A DNA stretch of 64,000 nt from Mycolicibacterium psychrotolerans (GTDB taxonomy: Bacteria; Actinomycetota; Actinomycetes; Mycobacteriales; Mycobacteriaceae), in the NCBI RefSeq assembly GCF_010729305.1, contig NZ_AP022574.1:1302001-1366000 (forward strand), given 5' to 3'. Under the pieces are notes generated by a model that worked only from the letters and a program-made list of their open reading frames with translations, was not told where the DNA came from and did not search any database. Of this stretch, positions 10,333 to 19,468 are shown one piece after another. Position numbers and translations under genes: made by a program. How positions within the stretch are numbered: position 1 is the first letter of the stretch; each line of letters starts with the position of its first letter.

Positions 10333-13300
10333 ATGACGACTGTTCCGAACGCTTGCCGACATTGCGGAGTCGAGCAGCGGGAGAACGCCCGTTTCTGTGA
10401 CTCCTGCGGCGCCCCGATCACTCGGCTGTCCGGCGCGGAATACAAGCAGGTCACGGTCCTGTTCGCTGATGTGGTCAGGTCCATGGAGATCGCGCGGGCG
10501 TTGGGTCCGGAAGCGCTCAGAGAGCTGATGACCGAGCTGGTCAACACGTGTGGCGCAGTGGTTCGCCGCTATGGCGGTGATCTGAATCAGTTCACCGGTG
10601 ACGGGATCATGGCCCTGTTCGGCGTACCGAATGCTCTCGAGGACCATGCGCGCCGCGCATGTCTGGCCGCCCTGGATATCCAAGCCAGGTCCGCACATGT
10701 GGACTCGACGGCTCTGCGCCGCGCGGGGATGGTGCTGCGCTTGCGGATCGGACTCAACTCCGGTCTCGTCATCGCCGGCGATGTCGGTTCGGCGCCCATC
10801 GCGTACACGGCTATGGGAGGCCATGTGGGGATGGCGCAGCGTATGGAATCTGTCGCCGGACCGGGCGGCATCATGCTCAGCGAGTCGACTGCTCGACTCG
10901 TGGAGAACGATTTCCTGCTCGGAGCTCGACAATTCGTCCACATCAAAGGCGCCGATGAACCCGTTGCATCCCGCCGGCTCGTATCGGCGGTGTCTCGACG
11001 GAGTATGGATGCCCGCCGGTCTCCCCTGATCGGCAGGGAATCGGAGACGGAGACCCTCGCGGGGATCCTGCACGACGCGCTCAATCGAACCGGGTCCGTC
11101 GTCACAGTGCAGGGACCGCCGGGCGTCGGCAAGACGCGACTGGTCCAAGAATCGGTGGCTGCCGCGGTCGGGCGCGAATTCGAGGTGTTCTTCACATACT
11201 GCGAATCGCATACCCGCGAGATCTCATTCACTGTGATTTCACGACTGTTGCGGGCGGTCTTCGCCATCGTCGGTGTCGAACCGACCGCCGCGCGATCGAT
11301 GGTTCGCACCGCCACCGGCGATGTCGACGACCAGGATCTGCTTCTGCTCGACGATCTGCTCGGCATCCGCGATCCGGACGTCCCGCTCCCCGAGGTGAGT
11401 CCCGATGCGCGGCGGCGGCGGCTCGTCGATCTGATGACCCAGGTGTCGCTGACCAGGGCCCGTCCCACCGTGTACGTCATCGAAGACGTCCATTGGATCG
11501 ACGGCGTCAGCGAGTCGATGCTCAGCGAGTTCGCCCAGGCCATCGTCGGTGCATGGGCGACGGTCCTGATCACCTTCCGGCCCGAGTACCGAGGAACGAT
11601 GTCCCGGATAGCCGGTGCCAAGGCGATTGCGTTGGCCCCGCTCGGAGACGTGGAAGTACGTCAGCTGGTCAGAGGTCTCCTCGGGACGGATCCGTCAGTC
11701 GACGGGCTCGTGGAGGTGATCGTCGGGCGTGCGGCCGGGATCGCCTTCTGTGCCGAGGAGATCGTCCGCGATCTGGCGGAACGAGGCGAGATTCGAGGGA
11801 CGGTCGGCGATTACCGCTGTGTCCAGAAGGTCGACGACATCCACGTGCCCGCCACGGTGCAAGCCGCTATCGGTGCTCGAATCGACCGACTCGACCCCCT
11901 CGCCAAGCGCACGCTCAACGCGGCGGCGGTCGTCGGTCTGAGGTTCCGTGCCGGCGTAGTAGAGAGCCTCCTCGGCACTGCGGAATTCGATCCGCTGGTC
12001 GACGCCCAGCTCGTCGACATCGTTGGTGACGGAGGCGATGCCGAGTATGCCTTTCACCATCCACTCACCCAGAAGGTGGCGTACGAATCGCAGCTGAAAT
12101 CCGCGCGCTCGGAGTTGCACCGCCGTAGCGCCGTGATCCTGCAGCAGACCGTCTCGGCGGCCACCGGTGAAGGCGCCGCCCTGATCGCGGCCCAGTACGA
12201 GGCTGCCGGCGACTTGAAGGACGCCTTCGGATGGTCGATGCGGGCGGCGGAATGGTTCGGGCCACGCGACATCCGGGCGGCGCGTCAGAGCTGGCAGCAG
12301 GCTGCACGCATCGCCGATGACCTCCATGATGTCGAACAGGACTCGTTGGCGATGAGGATCCAGACCCGAGCGTTGTTGTGTGGAACGGCATTTCGCGTCG
12401 GCGGTGACCCCGAATCGACGGGGTTCGAGGAGCTGCGCAGCCTGACGTCGCGGGCGAACGACAAGCGATCGCTGGCCATCGGAATGGCGGGCTATCTCAA
12501 CACTCTCACCTTCAACTCGCGACACCACGAGTCTGCAGAGACGGCGTCCGAACTCGCCACACTGCTCGAGTCGATCGGCGACCCGACGATGACCGTCGGA
12601 CTTCTCTACGGCGCAGCGCAGGCCAAGTGGGAAGCCGGTCAAGCGATCGAGAGCCGACGGCTGGCGCAGCGCATCATCGACCTGGCTGACGGCGATCTCG
12701 TGATGGGCAACCTGGTGATCGGCTCTCCGCTTGCGTGGGCCATGTCGCTACGGGGAGCGTCATCGATGTTGTTGGGTCAGCCGGGATGGCGCACCGACAT
12801 GGAGCGCGGCATCGACATGGCCCGGACATTCGACGCGGCCACGCGGATGGTGGCGCAACTGTACAAACTCTCGGTGGCGATCCCGAACGGTGCGGTACTG
12901 CCCGATTCGAGGGATATGTCGATGACAGCGGAGTCGCTGGAGATCGCGGAGCGGTCCGGTGACAATGCCGCACTCGCCTTCTCGTACATGAATCGGGCGG
13001 TGTGTCTGCTGTACGCGCCCGAGGACCATGGTCCGAGGGGTTTCGAGGCGCTGTGGACGGCGCGCGAATTGATCGTGCGCGACAAGCTGACTTTCACCTT
13101 GCGGCGGCTCTCCGATATCGAATTGGCGCGGCAGCGGCTGAAGTCGGGCGATCCCGATGGGGCGCTTGCTCTTGCTGGGCCCGTGCTCGATGAACAGTTC
13201 ACCAGCGGCGAGATGACTTTCCGTGGTCCCGCCACGTCGGTGGTCGTCGAAGCGTTGTTGCGTCGCGGCACACCGCACGATCTCGAGACGGCTCGAGCTG

Positions 13301-13506
13301 CGATCGACAGATTGTCCAGGGTGCCGACGGATGTCGGATTCGTTCTGCATCGCCTTCCCGTTCTTCGGCTGCGGGCGCTGTTGGCCAGACAGACAGGAGC
13401 AGAGGTCGAATATCGAGAGCATCTGACCCGGTATCGGCAGTTATCCGCGGAGTGTGGTTTCGACGGCCATATCGCCGAAGCCGCCGCGATGACCGAGTAC
13501 GACTAG
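10333..13506 (+). CDS. Class III cyclase-AAA-TPR regulator with N-terminal zinc ribbon
   Basis: This large (1057-residue) signalling protein has four parts. Residues about 8-30 are a double zinc ribbon (C-x2-C ... C-x2-C in CRHCGVEQRENARFCDSCG). Residues about 36-215 are a class III adenylate/guanylate cyclase domain with the metal Asp in LFADVVRSME and the FTGDGIMALFG motif. An AAA/STAND ATPase domain follows, with Walker A GPPGVGKTRL near residue 262 and Walker B VYVIEDVHWIDG near 385. From about 600 on there are helical TPR-like repeats. Such fusions occur in several copies in mycobacteria and are thought to act as regulators. The cyclase domain keeps the metal-binding Asp residues seen here; activity is untested. 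The gene lies 15 bp after the sulfatase and overlaps the convergent SDR gene by 4 bp. Confidence 0.88.
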   Translation: MTTVPNACRHCGVEQRENARFCDSCGAPITRLSGAEYKQVTVLFADVVRSMEIARALGPEALRELMTELVNTCGAVVRRYGGDLNQFTGDGIMALFGVPNALEDHARRACLAALDIQARSAHVDSTALRRAGMVLRLRIGLNSGLVIAGDVGSAPIAYTAMGGHVGMAQRMESVAGPGGIMLSESTARLVENDFLLGARQFVHIKGADEPVASRRLVSAVSRRSMDARRSPLIGRESETETLAGILHDALNRTGSVVTVQGPPGVGKTRLVQESVAAAVGREFEVFFTYCESHTREISFTVISRLLRAVFAIVGVEPTAARSMVRTATGDVDDQDLLLLDDLLGIRDPDVPLPEVSPDARRRRLVDLMTQVSLTRARPTVYVIEDVHWIDGVSESMLSEFAQAIVGAWATVLITFRPEYRGTMSRIAGAKAIALAPLGDVEVRQLVRGLLGTDPSVDGLVEVIVGRAAGIAFCAEEIVRDLAERGEIRGTVGDYRCVQKVDDIHVPATVQAAIGARIDRLDPLAKRTLNAAAVVGLRFRAGVVESLLGTAEFDPLVDAQLVDIVGDGGDAEYAFHHPLTQKVAYESQLKSARSELHRRSAVILQQTVSAATGEGAALIAAQYEAAGDLKDAFGWSMRAAEWFGPRDIRAARQSWQQAARIADDLHDVEQDSLAMRIQTRALLCGTAFRVGGDPESTGFEELRSLTSRANDKRSLAIGMAGYLNTLTFNSRHHESAETASELATLLESIGDPTMTVGLLYGAAQAKWEAGQAIESRRLAQRIIDLADGDLVMGNLVIGSPLAWAMSLRGASSMLLGQPGWRTDMERGIDMARTFDAATRMVAQLYKLSVAIPNGAVLPDSRDMSMTAESLEIAERSGDNAALAFSYMNRAVCLLYAPEDHGPRGFEALWTARELIVRDKLTFTLRRLSDIELARQRLKSGDPDGALALAGPVLDEQFTSGEMTFRGPATSVVVEALLRRGTPHDLETARAAIDRLSRVPTDVGFVLHRLPVLRLRALLARQTGAEVEYREHLTRYRQLSAECGFDGHIAEAAAMTEYD

Positions 13507-14264
13507 GGCATCCCGCCGTCGGCGCGCACGATGGAACCGGTCGTGTAACTCGACGCATCCGACATCAGAAACAGTGCGGCGCCGATGATCTCACGCGGCT
13601 GGCCGGCACGTTGCAACGCGAAGTGCCGGAAGGGGTTGTCGCCGGACAGGTTCCACGCCGTGCTGATGTCGGTGAGGAAGGGGCCGGGCATCAGTGTGTT
13701 CACCCGCACCGTCGGACCGAACGCCTTCGCGAGCCCCTCGGTCATCGCGTTCAGCCCCGCCTTCGACGCGGCGTAGGGCAGAAACGACGGGTCGGGCCGC
13801 AGCGAGCCGTGCGTGCTGACGTTGATGATCGACCCGCCGCCCGCGGCCACCATGCGCTCCCCGACCAGAGCCGACAACCGGAACGGGCCCTTGAGGTTCA
13901 GATTCATCACCGCGTCGAACAGCTTCTCGGTGACGTCGGTCAGCGTGTCGTAGAGCGGGGACATGCCGGCGTTGTTGACCAGCACGTCGACCCGGCCGAA
14001 CCGGTCGTAGGCGGCGTCGACCAGACCGTCGAGCTCGTCCCACCGGCCGACGTGCACCGCGTACGGGAACGTGGCCCGGCCGGTCTCGGCGGCGATCTCC
14101 TCGGCGGTGGCCACGCACGCGTCGTACTTGCGGCTGGCGATGACGACGTCGGCACCGCACCGCGCTGCCGCCAACGCCATCTCCCGCCCCAGACCGCGGC
14201 TGCCGCCGGTGACGAGCACCACCCGGTCGGTCAGATCGAACAGTGAATCGGCATACCCTGACAC
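13503..14264 (-). CDS. SDR-family oxidoreductase
   Basis: This 253-residue short-chain dehydrogenase/reductase has a classical fold. The NAD(P)-binding motif is TGGSRGLG near the N-terminus, followed by NNAG, the catalytic Ser in INVSTHGS, and YAASK with the catalytic Tyr and Lys. The C-terminal ASSYTTGSIVRADGG is typical of family members. The substrate is unknown. GTG 14264 was preferred because an upstream ATG at 14306 would overlap the divergent phosphatase gene start at 14283. The stop codon overlaps that of the cyclase gene. Confidence 0.86.
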   Translation of the reverse strand: MSGYADSLFDLTDRVVLVTGGSRGLGREMALAAARCGADVVIASRKYDACVATAEEIAAETGRATFPYAVHVGRWDELDGLVDAAYDRFGRVDVLVNNAGMSPLYDTLTDVTEKLFDAVMNLNLKGPFRLSALVGERMVAAGGGSIINVSTHGSLRPDPSFLPYAASKAGLNAMTEGLAKAFGPTVRVNTLMPGPFLTDISTAWNLSGDNPFRHFALQRAGQPREIIGAALFLMSDASSYTTGSIVRADGGMP

Positions 14265-14282
14265 GCGCCCTATGGTGGCACG

Positions 14283-14888
14283 GTGCAACTGCTTCTGGTC
14301 CGACATGCGCTACCGCTGCGCAGCGAGCCCGGGGAGGGCTCGGATCCCCGCCTGTCCGACGAGGGGGTCGCGCAGGCGGCACGGCTGCCCGATGCGCTGG
14401 CCCGCTTCCCGATCACCCGCCTGGTGAGCAGCCCGCAGGTACGGGCGGTCGAGACGGGCCGACCGCTGGCCGACACGCTCGGGTTGCCGATCGAGGTGGA
14501 CGACCGGCTCGCCGAGTACGACCGCGACCTGCCGCACTACATCCCGATCGAGCAGATCGCGCAGGAGAATCCGCAGGAGCTGCAACGGCTGATCGACGGC
14601 CATCTGCCGAGCGGTGTCGACGAGGACGCCTTCCGCGCCCGCATCACCGCCGGCATCGAGGACCTCGTCGCGGCGGCCGACCACGACGACACGGTCGCGG
14701 TGTTCAGCCACGGCGGTGTGATCAACGTGCTGCTGCACGCCATCCTGGGCACCGAACGCCTGCTGTCGTTCCACGTCGACTACGCGTCGGTGACGCGGCT
14801 GCTGTCCTCGCGCAGCGGACGGCTCTCGGTCGCGAGCGTCAACGGCACCGAACACGTATGGGACTTATTGCCCCGGAACCAGCGATGA
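14283..14888 (+). CDS. Histidine phosphatase (phosphoglycerate mutase-like)
   Basis: This 201-residue enzyme belongs to the histidine phosphatase superfamily. The catalytic phosphohistidine lies in LLLVRHALP (R-H-A, a variant of RHG), further phosphate-binding residues lie in SSPQVRAVETG, and the second catalytic His lies in AVFSHGGVINV. The natural substrate is not predictable. It starts at GTG 14283, 18 bp from the divergent SDR start, and is followed by the phosphotransferase gene on the same strand. Confidence 0.86.
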   Translation: MQLLLVRHALPLRSEPGEGSDPRLSDEGVAQAARLPDALARFPITRLVSSPQVRAVETGRPLADTLGLPIEVDDRLAEYDRDLPHYIPIEQIAQENPQELQRLIDGHLPSGVDEDAFRARITAGIEDLVAAADHDDTVAVFSHGGVINVLLHAILGTERLLSFHVDYASVTRLLSSRSGRLSVASVNGTEHVWDLLPRNQR

Positions 14889-14934
14889 GCGCTTGCGCGA
14901 AGAGCAGATGGCCGCAGGTGGTAGACAAGTTCCC

Positions 14935-15954
14935 GTGACTGACCTCGAGGGCTTGGATCTGGCCGCACTGGACCGGCATCTGCGCGAGGCCGGCGTGCCG
15001 CGTGACGGCGAACTCCGCGCCGAACTGGTGTCGGGCGGCCGGTCGAACCTGACGTTCCTGGTCTCCGACGACGCGTCGAGGTGGGTGCTGCGCAGGCCGC
15101 CGCTGCACGGACTGACCCCGTCGGCGCACGACATGGCCCGTGAGTACCGGGTGGTCGCGGCACTCGCCGACACCGCGGTGCCGGTCGCCCGCGCGGTGAC
15201 GATGCGCAACGACGACTCCGTGCTCGGCGCGCCGTTCCAGATGGTGGAGTACGTGCCGGGCCGAGTGGTGCGCCACACCGGCCAGCTCGAGGAGCTCGGC
15301 GACAGGGACACCATCGAGGCGTGCGTCGACGCGCTGATCGGGGTGCTGGCCGAGCTGCACGCGGTCGACCCCGACGCCGTCGGACTCGGCGACTTCGGCA
15401 AGCCGGCCGGATACCTGGAGCGCCAGGTGCGGCGCTGGGGTTCGCAGTGGGAGCTGGTCAAGCGCCCCGACGATCCCTGCGACGCGGACGTCAAGCGGCT
15501 GCACGCCCGACTCGCCGAGGCGGTCCCCGCGCACAGCCGGGCCGCCATCGTGCACGGTGACTACCGCATCGACAACACGATCCTCGACGCCGACGATCCG
15601 ACCCGGGTGGTGGCGGTGCTCGACTGGGAGATGTCCACGCTCGGCGACCCGCTCAGCGACGCGGCGCTGATGTGCGTGTACCGGCATCCCACGTTCCACT
15701 ACGTGCACGCCGACGCGGCCTGGGCCTCGGAGCTGATCCCGAACCCGGATGCGCTGGCCGAGAAGTATGCCCGCGCCGCCGGTCAGGACCTGCACGACTG
15801 GGACTTCTACATGGCGCTGGCCTACTTCAAGCTCGCGATCATCGGGGCCGGCATCGCTTACCGTTCCCGCGAGGCCGGCCTGACCGACGACACGGACAAG
15901 GTCGGCGAGGCCGTCGCTCCGTTGATCGCTGCGGGGCTGGCCGAGCTGGCCTAG
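14935..15954 (+). CDS. Aminoglycoside-phosphotransferase-like kinase family protein (FadE36 type)
   Basis: This is an APH-fold protein of about 339 residues. Visible features are the VSGGRSNLTFLV nucleotide loop, the catalytic HGDYRIDNTI motif (HxDxxxxN) and VLDWEMSTLGDPLSD with the metal Asp. Homologues in mycobacteria (FadE36, Rv3761c) were misnamed acyl-CoA dehydrogenase; related proteins act beside acyl-CoA dehydrogenase ACAD10/11-type enzymes on hydroxyacyl substrates. GTG 14935 is assumed; ATG 14908 or 14893 would add a short, poorly conserved tail. Its position between the phosphatase and the osmoprotectant locus matches the M. tuberculosis order. Confidence 0.84.
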   Translation: MTDLEGLDLAALDRHLREAGVPRDGELRAELVSGGRSNLTFLVSDDASRWVLRRPPLHGLTPSAHDMAREYRVVAALADTAVPVARAVTMRNDDSVLGAPFQMVEYVPGRVVRHTGQLEELGDRDTIEACVDALIGVLAELHAVDPDAVGLGDFGKPAGYLERQVRRWGSQWELVKRPDDPCDADVKRLHARLAEAVPAHSRAAIVHGDYRIDNTILDADDPTRVVAVLDWEMSTLGDPLSDAALMCVYRHPTFHYVHADAAWASELIPNPDALAEKYARAAGQDLHDWDFYMALAYFKLAIIGAGIAYRSREAGLTDDTDKVGEAVAPLIAAGLAELA

Positions 15955-16054
15955 GCTGGGGTTTCGTCGCAGCTCACCGTGGGTAGAGAAGCGCGTGCCT
16001 CAAACGATCGCCCCGCCCGCTCTCCGTTCAGAACCGACAAGAAGGCCCACCGCC

Positions 16055-16867
16055 ATGAAACGTGATGTCGGCGCGGAACTGGACGTGGAGATCACTGCGC
16101 CCACGACGCTCGAGTTCCAGATCGCCGTGGCGCCGCAGTCGGGCGTCGAGGTCACCGAATCCCTGTCATTCGTGTTGGACGGCAAGGAGATTCCGTCGGG
16201 TGACATCAAGGAGATCGCCGGCGAGCACGGCAACCGGATCCACACACTCGAGGTCGCGCAGGGGAACCTGAAGGTCAGTTACTCGGCCAGCGTCGTGGGG
16301 CAGGCCGACCCGCCGCCGCTGCGCGACATCGACCTGTCGACGTATCTGCGGCCCAGCCGGTACGCCGAGGCGGACAAGTTCTTCGGCTTCGCCGCGACCG
16401 AATTCGGTGATCTTGCCGACACCGCCACGATCCTGGAGAAGGTGTCCTCCTGGGTCGGCTCCCGGCTCAACTACGTCCCCGGCTCCAGCGATCCGATCGA
16501 CGGCGCGGCCGACACTCTGCTCGCCGGTGAAGGTGTCTGCCGCGATTACGCGCATCTGGTGGTCGCCCTGCTGCGTGCGGTCAACGTCCCCGCGCGGCTT
16601 GTGTCGGTGTACGCGCCGGGCTGCCAGCCGATGGACTTCCATGCCGTCGCCGAGGCGTTCGTCGACGGTCAGTGGCGAGTGGTCGACGCGACACTGCTGG
16701 CGCCGCGCCAGTCCCTGGTGCGCATCGCCACCGGACGCGATGCCGCCGACACCGCATGGCTCGACAACCACAAGGGGGCGATCACGGTGAACAACATGAC
16801 CGTCACCGCGACGGTCGACGGCGACCTGCCCCGTGACTCGATCGACCAGTTGGTGTCGATCCAGTGA
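16055..16867 (+). CDS. Transglutaminase-like cysteine protease family protein
   Basis: This 270-residue protein has an N-terminal beta-rich domain (residues 1 to about 100) and a transglutaminase-like core. The core has the Cys in AGEGVCRDYAHLVVALLRA, the His in PMDFHAVAEAFVDG and the Asp in WRVVDATLLAP, a complete catalytic triad. Bacterial members are thought to be proteases or amidases. ATG 16055 was chosen because family members begin M-K-R-x-V-x-A-E-L; GTG 15995 would add 20 residues. It is followed by a convergent membrane protein gene only 5 bp away. Confidence 0.85.
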   Translation: MKRDVGAELDVEITAPTTLEFQIAVAPQSGVEVTESLSFVLDGKEIPSGDIKEIAGEHGNRIHTLEVAQGNLKVSYSASVVGQADPPPLRDIDLSTYLRPSRYAEADKFFGFAATEFGDLADTATILEKVSSWVGSRLNYVPGSSDPIDGAADTLLAGEGVCRDYAHLVVALLRAVNVPARLVSVYAPGCQPMDFHAVAEAFVDGQWRVVDATLLAPRQSLVRIATGRDAADTAWLDNHKGAITVNNMTVTATVDGDLPRDSIDQLVSIQ

Positions 16868-16872
16868 GCCGG

Positions 16873-17235
16873 CTAGATGCCGCCCTTGAGGTTCTTCTTC
16901 GCCGCGCGGCGTAACTGGAAGATGCGTACCGCGCCGACGGCGACCGCCAGCAGTCCGCCGGCCACCGCCGCGAACAGGATGGCCACCCCCAGCGGCAGGC
17001 TCCACTGCCAGCCGAGGAACTGGAACTCGGTGGACTCGGTGTTCTGTGCGATGAAGATCAGCAGGACGATGAGCACGAGGAAGCCCAGCGTCAGCGCCGA
17101 CCACAGCGCTGCCGCGCGGGTGCGGTGGACGGCCGATTGCCCAGGGGTGATGGTGCCCGTCGCTGCAGTGGCGGGCGCGTCGAACGGCGGCGGCGGTGGT
17201 GGCGGGTCGGCCGACGCGAAGGGATCGCTGGACAT
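16873..17235 (-). CDS. LapA-like (DUF1049) membrane protein, Rv3760 type
   Basis: This is a small membrane protein of 120 residues. A proline-rich N-terminal tail of about 45 residues is followed by two transmembrane helices (around LWSALTLGFLVLIVLLIFI and LPLGVAILFAAVAGGLLAV). The QNTESTEFQFLGWQWSLPLG connection between them is diagnostic of the LapA/DUF1049 domain. The C-terminus is basic (LRRAAKKNLKGG). The family is implicated in envelope assembly in Gram-negatives; its role in mycobacteria is unknown. It is divergent from proX, with 95 bp between starts. An upstream ATG at 17277 is less likely. Confidence 0.8.
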   Translation of the reverse strand: MSSDPFASADPPPPPPPFDAPATAATGTITPGQSAVHRTRAAALWSALTLGFLVLIVLLIFIAQNTESTEFQFLGWQWSLPLGVAILFAAVAGGLLAVAVGAVRIFQLRRAAKKNLKGGI

Positions 17236-17330
17236 GGCTCCATCTTTGCCCTTTGCGGCTTCGAATGAAACATGCACGGTGATCGCGTTAGGGTCACGAA
17301 AGTTTCCGCGACCTGGAAAGGACGTTCGGC

Positions 17331-18308
17331 GTGACTAGCTTCCGAAAGCCGGCCCGAAAGCCAGTCCGAAAGCCAAGGTGGTCCCGATGGCGCGCGGTGC
17401 TGGTGCTCGTCATGGCGGTGACGGTGGCGGCCTGTGGCAGCTCCAATCCGCTCGGCGGCGGCGAGATCTCCGGAGATCTGAAGTCGATCAAGGTGGGGTC
17501 CGCGGACTTCACCGAGTCGAAGATCATCGCCGAGATCTACGCCCAGGCGCTGGAGGCGAACGGCTTCACGGTGTCGCGTCAGTTCGGAATCGGCAGTCGC
17601 GAGACCTATATCCCCGCGGTGCAGGACCACTCGATCGACCTGATCCCCGAATACACGGGCAACCTGCTGCAGTACTTCGACGCCAAGAGCGCCGCGACCA
17701 CTCCCGACGCCGTGCTGCTGGCGCTGTTCCAGGCCCTGCCCGGTGATCTGTCGATCCTCACTCCGGCCCCCGCGGAGGACAAGGACACCCTCGCGGTGTC
17801 CGAGGCGACCGCGCAGCGCTGGAATCTGAAATCGATCGCCGATCTCGCGCAGCGCTCCGCAGAGGTCAAAGTCGGTGCGCCGTCGGAGTTCCAGACGCGC
17901 CAGACCGGGCTGGTGGGGCTCAAGGAGAAGTACGGTCTGGACATCGCGCCGGCCAACTTCGTCGCCATCAGCGACGGCGGCGGTCCGGCGACAGTGCAGG
18001 CGCTCACCGGCGGCACGGTCACCGCGGCGAACATCTTCTCCACGTCGCCGGCGATCGAGCAGAGCAAGTTGGTGGTTCTCGAAGACCCGAAGAACGTGTT
18101 CCTGGCGGCCAACGTGGTCCCGTTGGTGGCCTCGCAGAAGATGTCGACCGACCTCAAGACCGTGCTCGACGCGGTCAGCGCCAAGCTCACCACCGAGGCG
18201 CTGATCCAGATGAACACCGCGGTGGAGGGAAACAAGGGCATCGACCCCGACGAGGCGGCGGGAAAGTGGATCGCCGACAACGGCTTCGACAAGCCCGTCC
18301 AGAAGTAG
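17331..18308 (+). CDS. proX: Osmoprotectant ABC transporter, substrate-binding lipoprotein
   Basis: This 325-residue lipoprotein captures glycine betaine, choline or a related compound outside the membrane. A basic N-terminus and hydrophobic signal end in the lipobox TVAAC (about residue 35), followed by a periplasmic-binding (OpuAC/ProX) domain beginning IKVGSADFTESKIIAEIYAQ. The family signature LIPEYTGNLLQY is present. GTG 17331 is preceded by an AAAGGA ribosome binding site. It is the first of four closely packed genes (proX-V-W-Z) and has the order of M. tuberculosis Rv3759c-Rv3756c. Confidence 0.93.
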   Translation: MTSFRKPARKPVRKPRWSRWRAVLVLVMAVTVAACGSSNPLGGGEISGDLKSIKVGSADFTESKIIAEIYAQALEANGFTVSRQFGIGSRETYIPAVQDHSIDLIPEYTGNLLQYFDAKSAATTPDAVLLALFQALPGDLSILTPAPAEDKDTLAVSEATAQRWNLKSIADLAQRSAEVKVGAPSEFQTRQTGLVGLKEKYGLDIAPANFVAISDGGGPATVQALTGGTVTAANIFSTSPAIEQSKLVVLEDPKNVFLAANVVPLVASQKMSTDLKTVLDAVSAKLTTEALIQMNTAVEGNKGIDPDEAAGKWIADNGFDKPVQK

Positions 18309-18315
18309 GAATCAC

Positions 18316-19464
18316 GTGATCACCTTCACCAACGTCACGAAGAAGTACCCGGACGGCACCGTCGCGGTCGACGACCTGACGCTGGAGGTCCCCGAGGGCA
18401 CGCTGACCGTGTTCGTCGGACCCTCCGGCTGCGGCAAGACCACCTCGATGCGGATGATCAACCGGATGATCGAGCCGACCTCGGGCACACTCACGGTCAA
18501 CGGGGAGGACGTCACCGAGGTCGATCCCGTCAAGCTGCGGCTGGGGATGGGCTACGTGATCCAGAGTGCGGGCCTCATGCCGCATCTGCGGGTGGTCGAC
18601 AACGTCGCCACCGTCCCGGTGCTGCGGGGCGAATCCCGGCGAAGCGCACGCAAATCCGCGCTCACGGTGCTCGAACGGGTGGGGCTGGACCCGGCGCTGG
18701 CCAACCGGTATCCGGCGCAGCTGTCCGGCGGCCAGCAGCAACGCGTCGGAGTGGCGCGGGCGCTGGCGGCGGACCCGCCGATCCTGTTGATGGACGAGCC
18801 TTTCAGCGCCGTCGATCCGGTGGTCCGTGACGACCTGCAGGCCGAAATCCTGCGTCTGCAAAGCGAATTGCGCAAGACGATCGTGTTCGTCACCCACGAC
18901 ATCGACGAGGCGATCAAACTCGGCGACCGGGTCGCGGTGTTCGGCCGCGGGGGCGTCCTGCAGCAGTACGACGCCCCCGCCCGGCTGCTGTCGAACCCCG
19001 CCAACGACGACGTCGCCGGCTTCGTCGGCGCCGACCGGGGTTACCGGGGGTTGCAGTTCTTCCATGCCACCGGCCTTCCGCTGCACGACATCCGCCATGT
19101 CGGTGAGCCCGAGATCGATGCCCTGTCGCTGGCGCCCAGCGACTGGGTGCTGGTCACCCGGCCGGACGGCACCCCGTATGCGTGGATCAACGCCGAGGGC
19201 GTCGAGCTGCACCGGGCGGGACGTTCGCTCTATGACAGCACGATCGCCGGCGGCTCGCTGTTCCGCCCCGACGGCACCCTGCGGCTGGCGCTCGACGCGG
19301 CACTGTCCTCGCCGGCCGGACTCGGTGTCGCCGTCGACGGCGGCGGCCAGGTGGTCGGCGGTGTGCGGGCCGACGACGTGCTCGAGGCGCTGGACACCCA
19401 ACGCACCGCCCAGCAGGCGGTTCCGGCGGGGCAGGAGCGCAGCGACTCGGGGGAGAAGAGTTAG
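18316..19464 (+). CDS. proV: Osmoprotectant ABC transporter, ATP-binding protein
   Basis: This 382-residue ATPase energises the ProXVWZ importer. Walker A is GPSGCGKTTS, the signature LSGGQQQRVGVARAL, Walker B ILLMDEPFSAVDP and the switch His FVTHDIDEA. The last 110 residues form a degenerate CBS-like regulatory domain, as in OpuA ATPases that sense ionic strength. It starts at GTG 18316, 7 bp after proX, and ends 4 bp before proW. Confidence 0.93.
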   Translation: MITFTNVTKKYPDGTVAVDDLTLEVPEGTLTVFVGPSGCGKTTSMRMINRMIEPTSGTLTVNGEDVTEVDPVKLRLGMGYVIQSAGLMPHLRVVDNVATVPVLRGESRRSARKSALTVLERVGLDPALANRYPAQLSGGQQQRVGVARALAADPPILLMDEPFSAVDPVVRDDLQAEILRLQSELRKTIVFVTHDIDEAIKLGDRVAVFGRGGVLQQYDAPARLLSNPANDDVAGFVGADRGYRGLQFFHATGLPLHDIRHVGEPEIDALSLAPSDWVLVTRPDGTPYAWINAEGVELHRAGRSLYDSTIAGGSLFRPDGTLRLALDAALSSPAGLGVAVDGGGQVVGGVRADDVLEALDTQRTAQQAVPAGQERSDSGEKS

Positions 19465-19468
19465 CGTA

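Noticed and set aside
7792..11211. Open minus-strand frame of 1139 residues
   Set aside because: It runs antisense through the alkyl sulfatase and cyclase genes and has the Arg/Val/His-rich composition of a shadow frame.
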